DNA of 64,000 nucleotides, from assembly GCF_002797415.1 (NCBI RefSeq), contig NZ_KZ454944.1:1139745-1203744 (forward strand), given 5' to 3'. This stretch comes from Bacillus alkalisoli (lineage in GTDB: Bacteria; Bacillota; Bacilli; Bacillales; Bacillaceae_I). Of the stretch, positions 37,594 through 47,371 are shown one piece after another. The notes below the pieces were generated by a model. It had not been told where the DNA came from, searched no databases, and saw only the letters and a program-made list of their open reading frames with translations. The position numbers and the translations under genes were made by a program. Every line of letters begins with the position of its first letter. Position 1 is the first letter of the stretch.

Positions 37594-38817
37594 TTGTCTT
37601 CAGAACAACAATCGTGCTTACGTTTTTCAGTAGAGGAGTCTGTATGGTTTCAAAAAGGACAGGAAGTTAGCGAACTTATGTCTATTTCATTAGATCCTGA
37701 TATACAAATCTTTGATCAAGATCAATACGTTTCCATAAGGGGAGCTTTATATTTAACAGGGGAATATCAAGTGGAACAACAAGAAGATCCAACGTATGAA
37801 CCGGTAAATTTAGCTCGTTTAGTGGAAAACGTGGAAGAAAGAGAAGATGGTTGTTTTGAATTAAACCACCGTTTTCCTGTAGATATAACGATTCCGAAAA
37901 ATCGCATTCAAAATCTAGAAGACATATTTGTTTCGATTGAATCGTTTGACTACCATTTACCAATGCGTGGATGCTTGCAACTTGATGCAGAGTTATCTAT
38001 TTCAGGAATTTATGGCCATCAACAAAGTGTGCCACAAGTAGCAGAACAACAAGAGCAAGAGGAAGAAAGAGAATTAGAACCTCTTTACCTTAATGGACAA
38101 GAAGAGGAAGAGGATGAGCCATATAATCCATTTAAGTTTTATAGTGAATCAGATGATTCATTTGGAGTAGAGCAAAATGAGGAAACGGTTAGAGATGCAT
38201 ACTACCAAAATCTAAGTCAAGAATCTGTTAATCAAGAAGAAGCAGATGAAGTGGATTATAGCGAGGTATTACGTCAAGAAACAGAGGCTGTATCGCCGGA
38301 ATATCAAAATGAAGATGAACAAGAAGAACTAGAGCACGAAGAAGACTTCGATACATTTGAAGTAGAAGTCAGAAAAGATGCAAATATAAGCGAAACACAA
38401 GAAGATGACTATGCAAATAATCCTTTCTCAGCACCTAACTATGCGTTCCAGTCTAAGCAAGAGGAAGTAGAAGAAAAAGAAGAAAATGTTATTTCTTTCT
38501 TAGCTAGACGTGAAGAAAAACAAGAAACACCTAAAGCTGTAGTGAAGCAACAACAACAGCCCCAAGAGCAATGTGAAGCAGAACGTGACGAGAATGATCT
38601 CAGTCTAACAAAGTTCTTTGCGAGTGAAGATAATGGTGAGGACTTTACACGTTTAAAAATCTGTATTGTCCAAGACGGAGACACAATGGATACAATTGCG
38701 AAACGCTATGATATAACGATTCAACAATTAATTAGGGTGAACCGTTTATCCACAGAAGACGACATCCATTCTGGCCAACTACTATACGTACCAGCTACTG
38801 CATATTCAAACTCTTAA
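37594..38817 (+). CDS. spoVID: Spore coat encasement protein SpoVID
   Basis: Mother-cell morphogenetic protein that lets the coat encase the forespore. The 407 residues comprise an N-terminal SpoVID beta domain (CLRFSVEESVWFQKGQEV onward, about 1-140), a long very acidic, glutamate-rich linker (140-345) and a C-terminal LysM domain (IVQDGDTMDTIAKRYDITIQ and LLYVPA). It is shorter than the 575-residue B. subtilis protein, the difference being in the linker. TTG 37594 is used because AAAGGAGG lies 8 bases upstream. Confidence 0.92.
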   Translation: MSSEQQSCLRFSVEESVWFQKGQEVSELMSISLDPDIQIFDQDQYVSIRGALYLTGEYQVEQQEDPTYEPVNLARLVENVEEREDGCFELNHRFPVDITIPKNRIQNLEDIFVSIESFDYHLPMRGCLQLDAELSISGIYGHQQSVPQVAEQQEQEEERELEPLYLNGQEEEEDEPYNPFKFYSESDDSFGVEQNEETVRDAYYQNLSQESVNQEEADEVDYSEVLRQETEAVSPEYQNEDEQEELEHEEDFDTFEVEVRKDANISETQEDDYANNPFSAPNYAFQSKQEEVEEKEENVISFLARREEKQETPKAVVKQQQQPQEQCEAERDENDLSLTKFFASEDNGEDFTRLKICIVQDGDTMDTIAKRYDITIQQLIRVNRLSTEDDIHSGQLLYVPATAYSNS

Positions 38818-38825
38818 GCTAAAAA

Positions 38826-38862
38826 CATGTGAGTTAGGGTTTCCCTTTCTCACATCTTTTTT
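38826..38862 (+). terminator. Terminator after spoVID
   Basis: ATGTGAG pairs with CTCACAT and AGGG with CCCT inside; CTTTTTTATT follows. ysxE begins just after it, so read-through or a separate start is needed. Confidence 0.7.
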
Positions 38863-38901
38863 ATTGGGATGACACAAAAAATAGAAAGAGAGTTTTTGCA
38901 A

Positions 38902-39933
38902 ATGTCAAACGAAAAACAATATGTGGAACAAGTGTTAGCGCAATACAACATCCAACCCGAACTACTTCAACAATACGGAAAAGTCTGGAGAGTTGGCACA
39001 AAAAAAGACACGTTTGCGTTAAAAAGAATAAATAAGCGGGACGCATACAGCTTATTCATGAACATTCATTCCATGTACCAAAGAGGAATTCAGTCGATCG
39101 TACCAATCTATAAAACTAATCAAGGATATTACTATGTAGAAGACCAACAAGATGTATACTATTTAATGCCTTGGATAGAAGCAAAAGAAGAGAGAGAAGT
39201 CGACTTTAAAGATAGTCTGCTTTTTAAAGAACTGGCAAAGCTTCATAACTTAACCGTTCAAGAAAAAGAGTATGAGGAAAAGGATATAACAGACTTTTTT
39301 ACTAAAACATCAGAAGCGTGGAAAATTAATGCAGAGAGATTAGAGAAATATGTGGATGAATGTGAGAAGAAAACATATATGTCGCCATTCGAATTACAAG
39401 TTTGTACAGCAGCTCATGAAATCTCATTAGCAAACAAGTTCGCAAACAGTCAATTAGATAATTGGTATGAACAAATGAAAGAAGAAAAAAAGCATCGAAC
39501 AACATTCACACATGGTAGAATATCTTTTCACCATTTTCTGAAAGACGAACAAGGAAGAGGGTATTTTACAAGTTGGGAGCGCTCGAGAAAGGCACCTCCT
39601 GCAAATGATATTGTTGCATTTTATCATCGTTATTTAAGCACATACCCTTTATACTGTGACGAGTGTGTAGACTGGTATTATGAATATCAAAAAGACTTTC
39701 CGTTAAGAGAAACAGAGAAATCATTAGCCTTGTGCCATTTAAGTTATCCGAGGCCATTTATGAATGTATTAAACAATTATTTAGAGAATAAAGAAAGTAA
39801 TAAAAAAATGCGAAATGAAAGGGAATCAGTACGCAAACTACAAGATTCGTATTGGTTGGCAAAGAATATTGAATATGTAGCTGGACGAATTAATCAGATA
39901 GAAGAGCAAAAGAAAAACAGCGCTCAAACATAA
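38902..39933 (+). CDS. ysxE: CotS-type spore coat protein YsxE
   Basis: A 343-residue member of the CotS/YsxE family, which has a kinase-like fold of the aminoglycoside phosphotransferase type. The N-lobe is seen in VWRVGTKKDTFALKRINKR and the putative catalytic region in TFTHGRISFHHFLKD, where the aspartate expected in active kinases is missing, so activity is doubtful. In B. subtilis YsxE is a coat protein dependent on SpoVID. I prefer ATG 38902, preceded by GAAAGAGAG, over ATG 38869, which sits directly behind the terminator. Confidence 0.85.
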   Translation: MSNEKQYVEQVLAQYNIQPELLQQYGKVWRVGTKKDTFALKRINKRDAYSLFMNIHSMYQRGIQSIVPIYKTNQGYYYVEDQQDVYYLMPWIEAKEEREVDFKDSLLFKELAKLHNLTVQEKEYEEKDITDFFTKTSEAWKINAERLEKYVDECEKKTYMSPFELQVCTAAHEISLANKFANSQLDNWYEQMKEEKKHRTTFTHGRISFHHFLKDEQGRGYFTSWERSRKAPPANDIVAFYHRYLSTYPLYCDECVDWYYEYQKDFPLRETEKSLALCHLSYPRPFMNVLNNYLENKESNKKMRNERESVRKLQDSYWLAKNIEYVAGRINQIEEQKKNSAQT

Positions 39934-39955
39934 TAAAAGTTTGAGCGCTGCCGTT
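39915..39955. terminator. Bidirectional terminator between ysxE and hemAT
   Basis: CAGCGCTCAAAC and GTTTGAGCGCTG form a perfect 12-bp stem that includes the last codons of ysxE; T-rich tracts leave on both strands. Confidence 0.85.
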
Positions 39956-41257
39956 TTAAATACGTTCAGATTTTTTTAGTAAGTCTTCTGTTAATAGAGT
40001 TAAATTACTAGTGTTGTTTGAAATTTCATTGAAAGAAGAAACAATTGCCTCTAAATCTTCTTTATTTTGTTCAAACCTTTCTAAGTAATTGTCCATCTCC
40101 ATTTTTACCGTCATTAATCCGCCTTTTACTTGCTGGATTTTCGTTTGTGATTGTTGAGTTGCTTCATTCATTGAACCAAATCTATTTGTTAAATTTACTA
40201 TTTGGTTACTACTTTGTTCAATTTGCTTTTTAATTTGTGTGCTCATTACTTTACTATTTTCTGCAAGTTTCCTAACTTCGCTAGCAACAACGGCGAAGCC
40301 TCTACCTTCTTCTCCAGCACGCGCTGCTTCAATCGAGGCGTTTAACGCTAGTAGGTTTGTTTGATCTGCAATGTCATCAATACCTTTTGTCATCTCCACA
40401 ATTTGTTCAGAGATTTCTTGAAGTGTTTTTATTTGTTGAAGTGATTCGGAAACATCGCTTGATACGACATTAAATGTTTCCATCATCACGTTCATTTGCT
40501 TTTCATTTTCATGTGTTAAATGTAAAAGGTTTGTACTACTTTTTTGTGTAATAGACGTATCTTTTAATACTTGTTCGGCTTTCATATTCACACTGTGGAT
40601 CGTTGCTTCTGTTTGTTGAGCAGAAGCAGCAACTTCTGAGCCAATACCTGTCAATTCTTGCTGAAGGTGTAGATTACGTAGATTGGCTTCCTCTAGCAAT
40701 TCCAAACGAGCATTTAAATAATTATCGACAACTAATTGTGAATCAAGGTTAAACAATTGTTGTACTGCCGTTAATAGCTCAGTAAGCTTTTCTGGTTCTT
40801 TATGAAATGCTTCTACAACTTTTGGTATTAAGAGTGATTGAATGGTGGAGTAGGATGCTAAAAACCAAGTTACTGGTAGTTGTGCCCCGTTATGTGTCTT
40901 ACCAATTCTATCTCTTAAAGCAAAAAACTCATCATTTAAATCCCCACTTAATAAACTAGTAAAATATTGCACAAAAACAGCTTTTAATCGTTCTCTACTA
41001 GTTTTTGTTTTTGCAATATGTGTTAGTGTCGGTTGTTTATATAAATGATCTAATACTACATTTAGAAGTTCACTTAAATGCTCCTCAAATAATGGCTTTG
41101 CTTCTTTTAATACTTGTATATGTTTTTTCGTTAGACCCATATAATAAATACGAGATGCTAACTCTTTATTATCTACTTTCACTACTTCTTCGAGCGATGG
41201 TAATCTTAATTCTGGATGATACGTATGTACCTCTTTCTTCTTAAAAATTGCCAACAT
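39956..41257 (-). CDS. hemAT: Haem-based aerotaxis transducer HemAT
   Basis: A soluble 433-residue chemoreceptor that senses oxygen. Residues 20-180 form a globin-coupled sensor: the proximal histidine is in [12 protein letters not shown] and the distal tyrosine in LDHLYKQ, both matching B. subtilis HemAT. Residues 230-430 are a methyl-accepting signalling domain with the conserved tip [20 protein letters not shown] and [16 protein letters not shown] that contacts CheA/CheW. No transmembrane segment. A sigma-D type promoter lies upstream. It interrupts the ancestral ysxE-valS order. Confidence 0.94.
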   Translation of the reverse strand: MLAIFKKKEVHTYHPELRLPSLEEVVKVDNKELASRIYYMGLTKKHIQVLKEAKPLFEEHLSELLNVVLDHLYKQPTLTHIAKTKTSRERLKAVFVQYFTSLLSGDLNDEFFALRDRIGKTHNGAQLPVTWFLASYSTIQSLLIPKVVEAFHKEPEKLTELLTAVQQLFNLDSQLVVDNYLNARLELLEEANLRNLHLQQELTGIGSEVAASAQQTEATIHSVNMKAEQVLKDTSITQKSSTNLLHLTHENEKQMNVMMETFNVVSSDVSESLQQIKTLQEISEQIVEMTKGIDDIADQTNLLALNASIEAARAGEEGRGFAVVASEVRKLAENSKVMSTQIKKQIEQSSNQIVNLTNRFGSMNEATQQSQTKIQQVKGGLMTVKMEMDNYLERFEQNKEDLEAIVSSFNEISNNTSNLTLLTEDLLKKSERI

Positions 41258-41298
41258 GCAATAGGACCCCTTTACTAGTTCGTTTCTCTCATTGTATA

Positions 41299-41326
41299 AT
41301 ATCGGCTAGTCCTAATCTATTTTGAA
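41299..41326 (-). promoter_or_regulatory. Sigma-D promoter of hemAT
   Basis: On the minus strand GCCGATAT (41306 to 41299) equals the sigma-D -10 consensus, and CAAA lies 14 bases upstream where TAAA is expected. Sigma-D drives motility and chemotaxis genes in Bacillus. Confidence 0.75.
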
Positions 41327-41371
41327 TATGCTATATAAAATATAAATAAAATAAAATGTGTATTGTATGGA

Positions 41372-41412
41372 AGCGCAAGCCGGACCGCCATTAATAACGG
41401 GGACTTGCGCCA
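41372..41412. repeat. Remnant of the GC-rich palindromic repeat
   Basis: GCGCAAGCC and GGACTTGCGC form a hairpin matching the arm sequence of copy 2 (GGAGCGCAAGTC), but the interior is reduced to about 20 bases. It separates hemAT from the next minus-strand gene and could also act as a terminator stem. Confidence 0.5.
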
Positions 41413-41442
41413 AAAATTATTAGTTGTGTTGTGTTTTTCTGA

Positions 41443-41631
41443 TTAAATCCACTCAAGATGAAAGCAAACAGCTAGTATAATACAAAACGATAATATAAGA
41501 ACGTCAAAGGTTGTTGGTAGAAAGATCGTTCGAATTCCTTGAAAAATGCAGATGGGAATAATGAATTGCGCCACTAATGCACGAATTTGTCTTAACCAGG
41601 GTGGTAGTGAATAAGGATTATACTTTCTCAC
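41443..41631 (-). CDS. Small conserved membrane protein
   Basis: A 62-residue protein starting at GTG 41631 behind AAAGGAG. It opens with a basic, proline-containing segment (YNPYSLPPWLRQIR) and then has one or two membrane helices. I recall similar small proteins in Bacillus genomes but know no function. The good ribosome binding site and membrane-protein composition argue that it is real. Confidence 0.65.
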   Translation of the reverse strand: MRKYNPYSLPPWLRQIRALVAQFIIPICIFQGIRTIFLPTTFDVLILSFCIILAVCFHLEWI

Positions 41632-41768
41632 AGTCGGTTCTCCTTTCTAACAATTACTTCTCAAAACTACTTATTAATACAACGTATGTAGAAACAAGAA
41701 AAATAGTGCCCAACCCAACACTTTTTTTCCACAGAGTGCATATTGTGTGAAAAAGGTGGAAATGCTTA

Positions 41769-41798
41769 TTGACGTCACCTATCTTTTTTAGGTAACAT
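41769..41798 (+). promoter_or_regulatory. Promoter of valS
   Basis: TTGACG and TAACAT with an 18-bp spacer, upstream of the T-box leader. Confidence 0.6.
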
Positions 41799-41814
41799 AT
41801 ATAAGTAAATAATA

Positions 41815-42088
41815 TATATGATTGTAAATACTGTGATTGGGAAGAGTACAGCGCAACCCCTTTAAGAGAGAGAAACCCGTGGCTGAAAGGTTTCTTAGGC
41901 AACGTTTCGTTGGAAGGTAGCCCATGAGTAGCTTCAATGAACATATGAACCATTAGTTGAAGCCGGTGAAGAGCCGTTATCTTTATTGAGAGTGCTAAAA
42001 ATAATCTCATTATCTTTAGCAAAAAAAGGTGGTACCGCGAAACTTAACTCCTTTCGTCCTTTTAATTGGATGAAGGGAGTTTTTTTAT
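41815..42088 (+). promoter_or_regulatory. T-box riboswitch of valS
   Basis: The T-box sequence AAGGTGGTACCGCG lies at 42026-42039, preceded by a long leader with GAAGAGTACAGCG at the base of stem I and GGCTGAAAGG in its upper part. A GTA triplet at 41928-41930 (in CATGAGTAGC) is a plausible valine specifier. Uncharged tRNA-Val would bind specifier and T-box and prevent termination. Confidence 0.9.
42047..42088 (+). terminator. T-box-controlled terminator before valS
   Basis: ACTCCTTTCGTCC pairs with GGATGAAGGGAGT (G-T pairs allowed) and runs into seven T. Its 5' arm overlaps the region used by the antiterminator. Confidence 0.88.
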
Positions 42089-42200
42089 TTAGTGGTTAGT
42101 GGATAGTCTTTAGTGGTTAGGTGTAAAAAAATCAATAGACATTCCTAACTATAAAACAATAGCCAAAGCTAACCACTAACCACTAACCACTAATCACTAA
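42089..42200. repeat. Inverted CCACTAA-type heptamer repeats in the valS leader
   Basis: TTAGTGGTTAGTGG at 42089-42103 and TTTAGTGGTTAGG at 42110 face AACCACTAACCACTAACCACTAATCACTAA (42171-42200). The arms could form a long hairpin directly before the ribosome binding site AAAGGAGG at 42201. Related strings occur near 54.01 kb and, inverted, near 16.92 kb. Confidence 0.8.
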
Positions 42201-42218
42201 AAAGGAGGCATCAGTTTG

Positions 42219-44864
42219 ATGGAAACTAAAGAAATCAATCTTCCAACCAAATATGATCCAAACACAGTAGAAGCAAACCGTTACCAGTACTGGTTAGACG
42301 GCAAATTTTTCGAAGCAACAAACGACCAAGGAAAAGAACCATACACAATCGTTATCCCACCACCAAACGTAACAGGTAGATTACACCTAGGCCACGCTTG
42401 GGACACAACATTACAAGATATCCTAACACGCATGAAGCGTATGCAAGGTTACGACGTACTTTGGTTACCTGGAATGGATCATGCTGGCATCGCTACACAA
42501 GCAAAAGTAGAAGAAAAACTTCGTAACGAAGGAATTTCTCGCTACGACCTAGGTCGTGAAAAGTTTGTGGAAGAAACATGGAAGTGGAAAGAGGAGTATG
42601 CTGAACATATTCGTCAGCAATGGTCCAAATTGGGGTTAGGCTTAGATTACTCTCGTGAGCGTTTCACATTAGATGAAGGGCTATCAAAAGCAGTTCGTGA
42701 AGTATTCGTTGCCCTTTACAAAAAAGGGTTAATCTATCGTGGCGAATACATTATTAACTGGGACCCTGCGACAAAAACAGCTCTATCTGATATCGAAGTT
42801 ATTTACAAAGACGTACAAGGTGCGTTTTACCATATGCGTTACCCGTTAGCAGACGGTTCTGGTCATATTGAAGTAGCAACTACTCGTCCAGAAACAATGC
42901 TTGGAGATACGGCAGTAGCAGTTCACCCAGAAGATGAGCGTTACAAACATTTAATTGGCAAGAAGGTTATTTTACCTATCACGAATCGCGAAATTCCAAT
43001 CGTTGGCGACGATTATGTTGATATGGAATTTGGTTCAGGTGCAGTGAAAATTACGCCAGCACATGACCCGAACGACTTTGAAATTGGAAATCGTCATAAC
43101 TTAGAGCGTGTTCTAGTAATGAACGAAGACGGTACAATGAACGCTAACGCCTTAACATACAACGGCATGGACCGCTTTGAATGCCGTAAGCAAATCGTGA
43201 AAGACTTACAAGAAGATGGCGTTCTTTTCAAAATAGAAGAGCACATGCATTCTGTTGGTCATAGTGAGCGTAGTGGAGCAGTTGTGGAGCCTTATCTTTC
43301 TACTCAATGGTTTGTTAAAATGCAGCCTTTAGCAGATGAAGCAATTGCACTACAATCAAAAGAAGACAAAGTAAACTTTGTTCCAAATCGATTTGAAAAC
43401 ACATACTTACGTTGGATGGAAAACATTCGTGATTGGTGTATTTCTCGTCAACTATGGTGGGGACATCGAATTCCTGCTTGGTATCATAAAGAAACAGGTG
43501 AAGTTCATGTGGACCACGAACCACCAGCTGATATCGAAAACTGGGAGCAAGATACGGACGTATTAGACACATGGTTCAGTTCAGCATTATGGCCGTTTTC
43601 TACAATGGGCTGGCCAGAAACAGAATCAATTGACTACCAACGTTTTTACCCAACTTCAGCATTAGTAACAGGTTATGACATCATTTTCTTCTGGGTATCG
43701 CGCATGATTTTCCAAGGACTTGAGTTTACAGGCGAGCGACCATTCAAAGATGTACTTATCCACGGATTAGTTCGTGATGAGCAAGGGCGTAAAATGAGTA
43801 AGTCACTTGGTAATGGTGTAGACCCAATGGATGTTATCGATAAGTATGGTGCAGATTCTTTACGTTATTTCTTATCCACTGGAAGTTCTCCAGGTCAAGA
43901 TTTACGTTTCTCTATGGAAAAAGTAGAAGCAACTTGGAACTTTGCGAACAAAATTTGGAATGCATCTCGTTTCTGCCTAATGAATATGGGAGATTTAAAA
44001 TTCGAAGAAATCGACTTAACAGGTGATAAATCTGTTGCAGATAAATGGATTTTAACTCGCTTAAATGAAACGATAGAAACAGTAACGAAGCTAGCGGATA
44101 AATATGAGTTCGGTGAAGTTGGGCGTGTTCTTTACAACTTCATTTGGGATGATTTCTGTGACTGGTATATTGAGATGGCTAAATTACCACTTTACGGGGA
44201 GAATGAAGCGGCGAAGAAAACAACGCGTTCTATCTTAGCTTACGTATTAGATAACACGATGCGTTTATTACACCCATTCATGCCATTCATTACAGAGGAA
44301 ATTTGGCAACAACTTCCGCATGAAGGTGAATCCATTACGGTTGCGAAATGGCCGGAAGTTCGTGCAGAGTTAACGGACAACGAGGCAGCAAGTGATATGC
44401 GTTTACTAGTAGATATTATAAGAGCAGTTCGTAACGTTCGTGCAGAAGTTAACACGCCAATGAGCAAGCAAATTAAACTTCTAGTTAAAACAAAAGATGA
44501 AACAATTACAGGTAAATTAGAAAGAAATCGTTCGTACTTAGAGCGATTCTGTAACCCAAGTGAATTATTAATTGGTACAGATGTATCGTTAGACGAGCAA
44601 GCTATGACAGCTGTTGTTACTGGTGCAGAGTTAATCTTACCTTTAAAAGGATTAATCAACATCGATGAAGAAATAGCACGACTAGAAAAAGAGTTAGCGA
44701 AGTTTGATAAAGAAGTGGAACGTGTACAAAAGAAATTATCGAATCAAGGCTTTATCGCAAAAGCTCCTGCAAATGTAATTGAAGAAGAGCGTGCGAAAGA
44801 AAAAGATTATGTGGAAAAGCGCAACGCAGTTCAACAACGAATTACAGAGTTAAAAGGATCCTAA
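42219..44864 (+). CDS. valS: Valyl-tRNA synthetase
   Basis: Class I synthetase that charges tRNA-Val and edits threonyl errors. The 881 residues have HIGH-type [14 protein letters not shown] near 50, the CP1 editing domain ([19 protein letters not shown] near 225), [12 protein letters not shown] near 525, an anticodon-binding helical domain and a C-terminal coiled-coil ([24 protein letters not shown]). ATG 42219 is used, 10 bases after AAAGGAGG; a TTG lies one codon earlier. Confidence 0.98.
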   Translation: METKEINLPTKYDPNTVEANRYQYWLDGKFFEATNDQGKEPYTIVIPPPNVTGRLHLGHAWDTTLQDILTRMKRMQGYDVLWLPGMDHAGIATQAKVEEKLRNEGISRYDLGREKFVEETWKWKEEYAEHIRQQWSKLGLGLDYSRERFTLDEGLSKAVREVFVALYKKGLIYRGEYIINWDPATKTALSDIEVIYKDVQGAFYHMRYPLADGSGHIEVATTRPETMLGDTAVAVHPEDERYKHLIGKKVILPITNREIPIVGDDYVDMEFGSGAVKITPAHDPNDFEIGNRHNLERVLVMNEDGTMNANALTYNGMDRFECRKQIVKDLQEDGVLFKIEEHMHSVGHSERSGAVVEPYLSTQWFVKMQPLADEAIALQSKEDKVNFVPNRFENTYLRWMENIRDWCISRQLWWGHRIPAWYHKETGEVHVDHEPPADIENWEQDTDVLDTWFSSALWPFSTMGWPETESIDYQRFYPTSALVTGYDIIFFWVSRMIFQGLEFTGERPFKDVLIHGLVRDEQGRKMSKSLGNGVDPMDVIDKYGADSLRYFLSTGSSPGQDLRFSMEKVEATWNFANKIWNASRFCLMNMGDLKFEEIDLTGDKSVADKWILTRLNETIETVTKLADKYEFGEVGRVLYNFIWDDFCDWYIEMAKLPLYGENEAAKKTTRSILAYVLDNTMRLLHPFMPFITEEIWQQLPHEGESITVAKWPEVRAELTDNEAASDMRLLVDIIRAVRNVRAEVNTPMSKQIKLLVKTKDETITGKLERNRSYLERFCNPSELLIGTDVSLDEQAMTAVVTGAELILPLKGLINIDEEIARLEKELAKFDKEVERVQKKLSNQGFIAKAPANVIEEERAKEKDYVEKRNAVQQRITELKGS

Positions 44865-44867
44865 TAA

Positions 44868-44905
44868 AAAACAGCACTTACGGCATGACCGGGAGTGCTG
44901 TTTTA
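44868..44905 (+). terminator. Terminator after valS
   Basis: AACAGCACT pairs with AGTGCTGTT around a 15-base loop; TTTTA follows. Confidence 0.8.
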
Positions 44906-44929
44906 CGTTTGTGACTTTCCAATGTGCTT

Positions 44930-45090
44930 TATGGACACTTGTAGTTGAATTTACCCTTGAGATGTCCATATAAAGAAAATAAAGACCAACTTTCAGTGTG
45001 AATAAATGCAAAGTGTCCATAAAAAGAAAATAAAGATCAACTGGCTCAAAATATAAATGAAACATGTCCGTAATAGAGTGGATTATGGAC
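44930..45090. repeat. 51-bp tandem repeat between valS and the minus-strand operon
   Basis: TGTCCAT at 44963 and 45014 and TGTCCG at 45065 mark a 51-bp period. The first two units share TGTCCATA, AAGAAAATAAAGA and CAACT. The ends carry the inverted form TATGGACA (44933, 45085). It lies between convergent transcription units. Confidence 0.75.
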
Positions 45091-45156
45091 ATATATTAAC
45101 ATTTCGAGACTTAAATTGGTCATAAAAATATAAACATTACTAAAAAGACCCAATAA

Positions 45157-46491
45157 CTATAAATTTAGTAACTCATCCTTCCACACTTCCTTAGCACTAC
45201 CAATTAATGATTGAGTACCTACAATAAAGATGACGGAAGGGGAGAGGTTTTTGGCGATTTTAATTGCATCAGTCATTTTCTCCGCTTTTTGCACAGAACC
45301 GTGATAAGAACTGGCTACGGCAAATGCGTCATCAGGAAACTGTTTTACCGTTTTATCCGGTGTTGTCACAATTAAATGGTGAGCAAACTCGCTACATGTC
45401 CCAATGACACCTTTATAATCTTTATTAGCTGGTACCGCAATAATGCATACAACCATCCTAGCATCAACAAAAGGTAAAATTTCTTTTAGATACATAGCAG
45501 AATCTTTATTTATTGATCCATCTAATATTACAACAGGATCTCGCGCTACAACTTCTAATCGGCCAGGCCACCTTAATTTTTTCAAAGTAGAAGAGACGAT
45601 GGACTCATCTAACAGATTACCGAGAACAACTTCACACGCTTGAATAGCCAAAGAAGCATTTTCTGTTTGATAAGAACCTAACAGCGGGAGGGCTAGATTG
45701 GAAAACTCATTCCCACCAAATGTTGTGACACTAAATTCACTTCCCTCAATCGTCATGCCGTTTAGAGTAGAATGAAAATGCTCACCGTAAAACAATGTCC
45801 GATTGGCTTGCTTTTTTACTAATGGAATAACTGAATCTGTTTGCTTACCAATAATTGCACTCTCGGTACAGTCTTTTATAATACCTAACTTATGTTCAGC
45901 AATATCTTCTATCGTTTTTCCTAAAAATCCAAGGTGCTCTTCCATTATCCTTGTAATAACAGCCCACTTGTTCGGCAAAACGTTTGTATCATCAAACATC
46001 CCACCTCTTCCAATTTCAATAACATTCATATCTGTTTCTTCTTCTCTAAAATGCTTCAATGCAATAGATAAAAAAATGCCAGTCGGGCCAAGATAGTGAA
46101 GCGGCTGTTTGATCATCTTCTCTACCTTTTCGATTTCTAAGCGATTTTCGTTTATGTATTGCAAAAATCTTTCATCCGTAATTGCTTTTCCGTTCACACG
46201 AATACGTTCATTGTAATGTACTAAATGAGGGGACGTAAACAATCCAACTTTTAAGCCATGATTTTGCAAAATAGAAGCTATCATACGAGAAGTAGAGCCT
46301 TTGCCTTTGCTGCCTGTAACTAAAAGAATTTTGTTTTTCTCTGGTATAAGATCCAACCTTGTTAACAATTCTTCCGTTAAATATGGTGCTCTCGTTACGG
46401 CGTCATCTTCAAATGTTTGATAAGGTTTTGCTTTTAATAAGGAGCGATACACAAAAGAAACAGCTTCATCCATCGTTTGAAACGGATTCAT
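45157..46491 (-). CDS. Mur-ligase-family enzyme, FolC-like paralogue
   Basis: A 444-residue ATP-dependent amide ligase. The P-loop is VTGSKGKGSTSRM near residue 60, followed by FTSPHLVHYNERIRVNG, the aspartate-rich VIEIGRGGMFDDTN and a C-terminal Mur ligase domain. True FolC has DGAH in that domain; here it is ILDGSINKDS, so folate is an unlikely substrate, and a more canonical FolC is encoded 4 kb away. Its start directly follows the stop of the preceding ligase gene, with AAAGGAG inside that gene. Last gene of the operon. It probably adds an amino acid to a carboxylate; the acceptor is unknown. Confidence 0.8.
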   Translation of the reverse strand: MNPFQTMDEAVSFVYRSLLKAKPYQTFEDDAVTRAPYLTEELLTRLDLIPEKNKILLVTGSKGKGSTSRMIASILQNHGLKVGLFTSPHLVHYNERIRVNGKAITDERFLQYINENRLEIEKVEKMIKQPLHYLGPTGIFLSIALKHFREEETDMNVIEIGRGGMFDDTNVLPNKWAVITRIMEEHLGFLGKTIEDIAEHKLGIIKDCTESAIIGKQTDSVIPLVKKQANRTLFYGEHFHSTLNGMTIEGSEFSVTTFGGNEFSNLALPLLGSYQTENASLAIQACEVVLGNLLDESIVSSTLKKLRWPGRLEVVARDPVVILDGSINKDSAMYLKEILPFVDARMVVCIIAVPANKDYKGVIGTCSEFAHHLIVTTPDKTVKQFPDDAFAVASSYHGSVQKAEKMTDAIKIAKNLSPSVIFIVGTQSLIGSAKEVWKDELLNL

Positions 46492-47367
46492 CTAGTTCAC
46501 TCCTTTTGTAACTTGCTCACATATAAACTCTAAATATAGCTTCACAACGTTAATGTCTGTAACTTCACATAAAGTCCTACAACCAACTACATCTTCTATT
46601 TCGTTAAAAAGAAACTTCCCCTCTATATCAAAAAGAAAATCAATGCCAGCCATCCCAAATGGAAATAGTGATATTATGTTTTCTACTATACGTATTTCTT
46701 CATCACTCAATAAATACTCTTTCGCTTGTCCACCGAGTGTGTAATTAGCTTTAAAGTCGTTGTCGTTATAACGTAAAACAGCTCCGACAATAGTTTTTCC
46801 AACAATAAATACTCTTACATCTTTCCCAGGTGAACCTGCTAATGGTTGTAGAATTAAATCATTATTCTCAAGTAACTCTAAAGTATGAGCCAACTCACGT
46901 TCATTTTGAATCAAAAAAACTTCCTTGCCACTTCGCCCCGTCCGAGTTTTTAAGACGAAAGGAAAGGGGAGTGGAGCTTTTTTTGTGATGAGAAGTGTTT
47001 TTCTATTTGCAAAATATGTATCTAACATCGGAATGTTATGTGATGCTAATAATTGGTGTGTGAACGCTTTGTCGTTGCAAATAGAAGATACAAAACTAGA
47101 ATTAAAACAAGGAAGACCGAGAGATTCTATTTGCTTGCTAAACAGCGGATTGATGTCTCGCATAATAACAAAGTCGGGAAGTGGAGCTTTATTTTTCTGG
47201 ACTTCAATAAATAAATGGTTGTTCTTCACACCGAAACTAATGTCAGATTGTACGTAAAAGTGTAAGTTGATGTTTAATTTTGGTGCTTCCTCTAAAAACC
47301 ATTGGATAAATGATTTATTTTTACTCGCATGTTCATCCTCATAAATAATCCATCCTGTTAATTGCAT
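46492..47367 (-). CDS. RimK-like ATP-grasp ligase 2
   Basis: A 291-residue ATP-grasp enzyme of the RimK/YheC-D type, paralogous to the next gene upstream. Visible elements: PDFVIMRDINPLFSKQIESL, CNDKAFTHQLLASHNIPM, ATP-binding FPFVLKTRTGRSGKEVFLI, and GKDVRVFIVG. The metal-binding end reads FLFNEIEDVVG where most RimK proteins have E-x-N, so the last metal ligand is changed. ATP-grasp ligases form amide bonds through acyl phosphates. It starts 4 bases after the paralogue and ends exactly where the Mur ligase gene begins. Confidence 0.82.
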   Translation of the reverse strand: MQLTGWIIYEDEHASKNKSFIQWFLEEAPKLNINLHFYVQSDISFGVKNNHLFIEVQKNKAPLPDFVIMRDINPLFSKQIESLGLPCFNSSFVSSICNDKAFTHQLLASHNIPMLDTYFANRKTLLITKKAPLPFPFVLKTRTGRSGKEVFLIQNERELAHTLELLENNDLILQPLAGSPGKDVRVFIVGKTIVGAVLRYNDNDFKANYTLGGQAKEYLLSDEEIRIVENIISLFPFGMAGIDFLFDIEGKFLFNEIEDVVGCRTLCEVTDINVVKLYLEFICEQVTKGVN

Positions 47368-47371
47368 CCTG

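Noticed and set aside
41654-42022. Minus-strand 122-codon frame opposite the valS leader
   Set aside because: It lies entirely antisense to the T-box riboswitch, whose structure explains the sequence.
44850-45092. Minus-strand 80-codon frame with 17-residue repeats over the 51-bp array
   Set aside because: 51 is a multiple of 3, so openness is expected; it also runs across the valS terminator.
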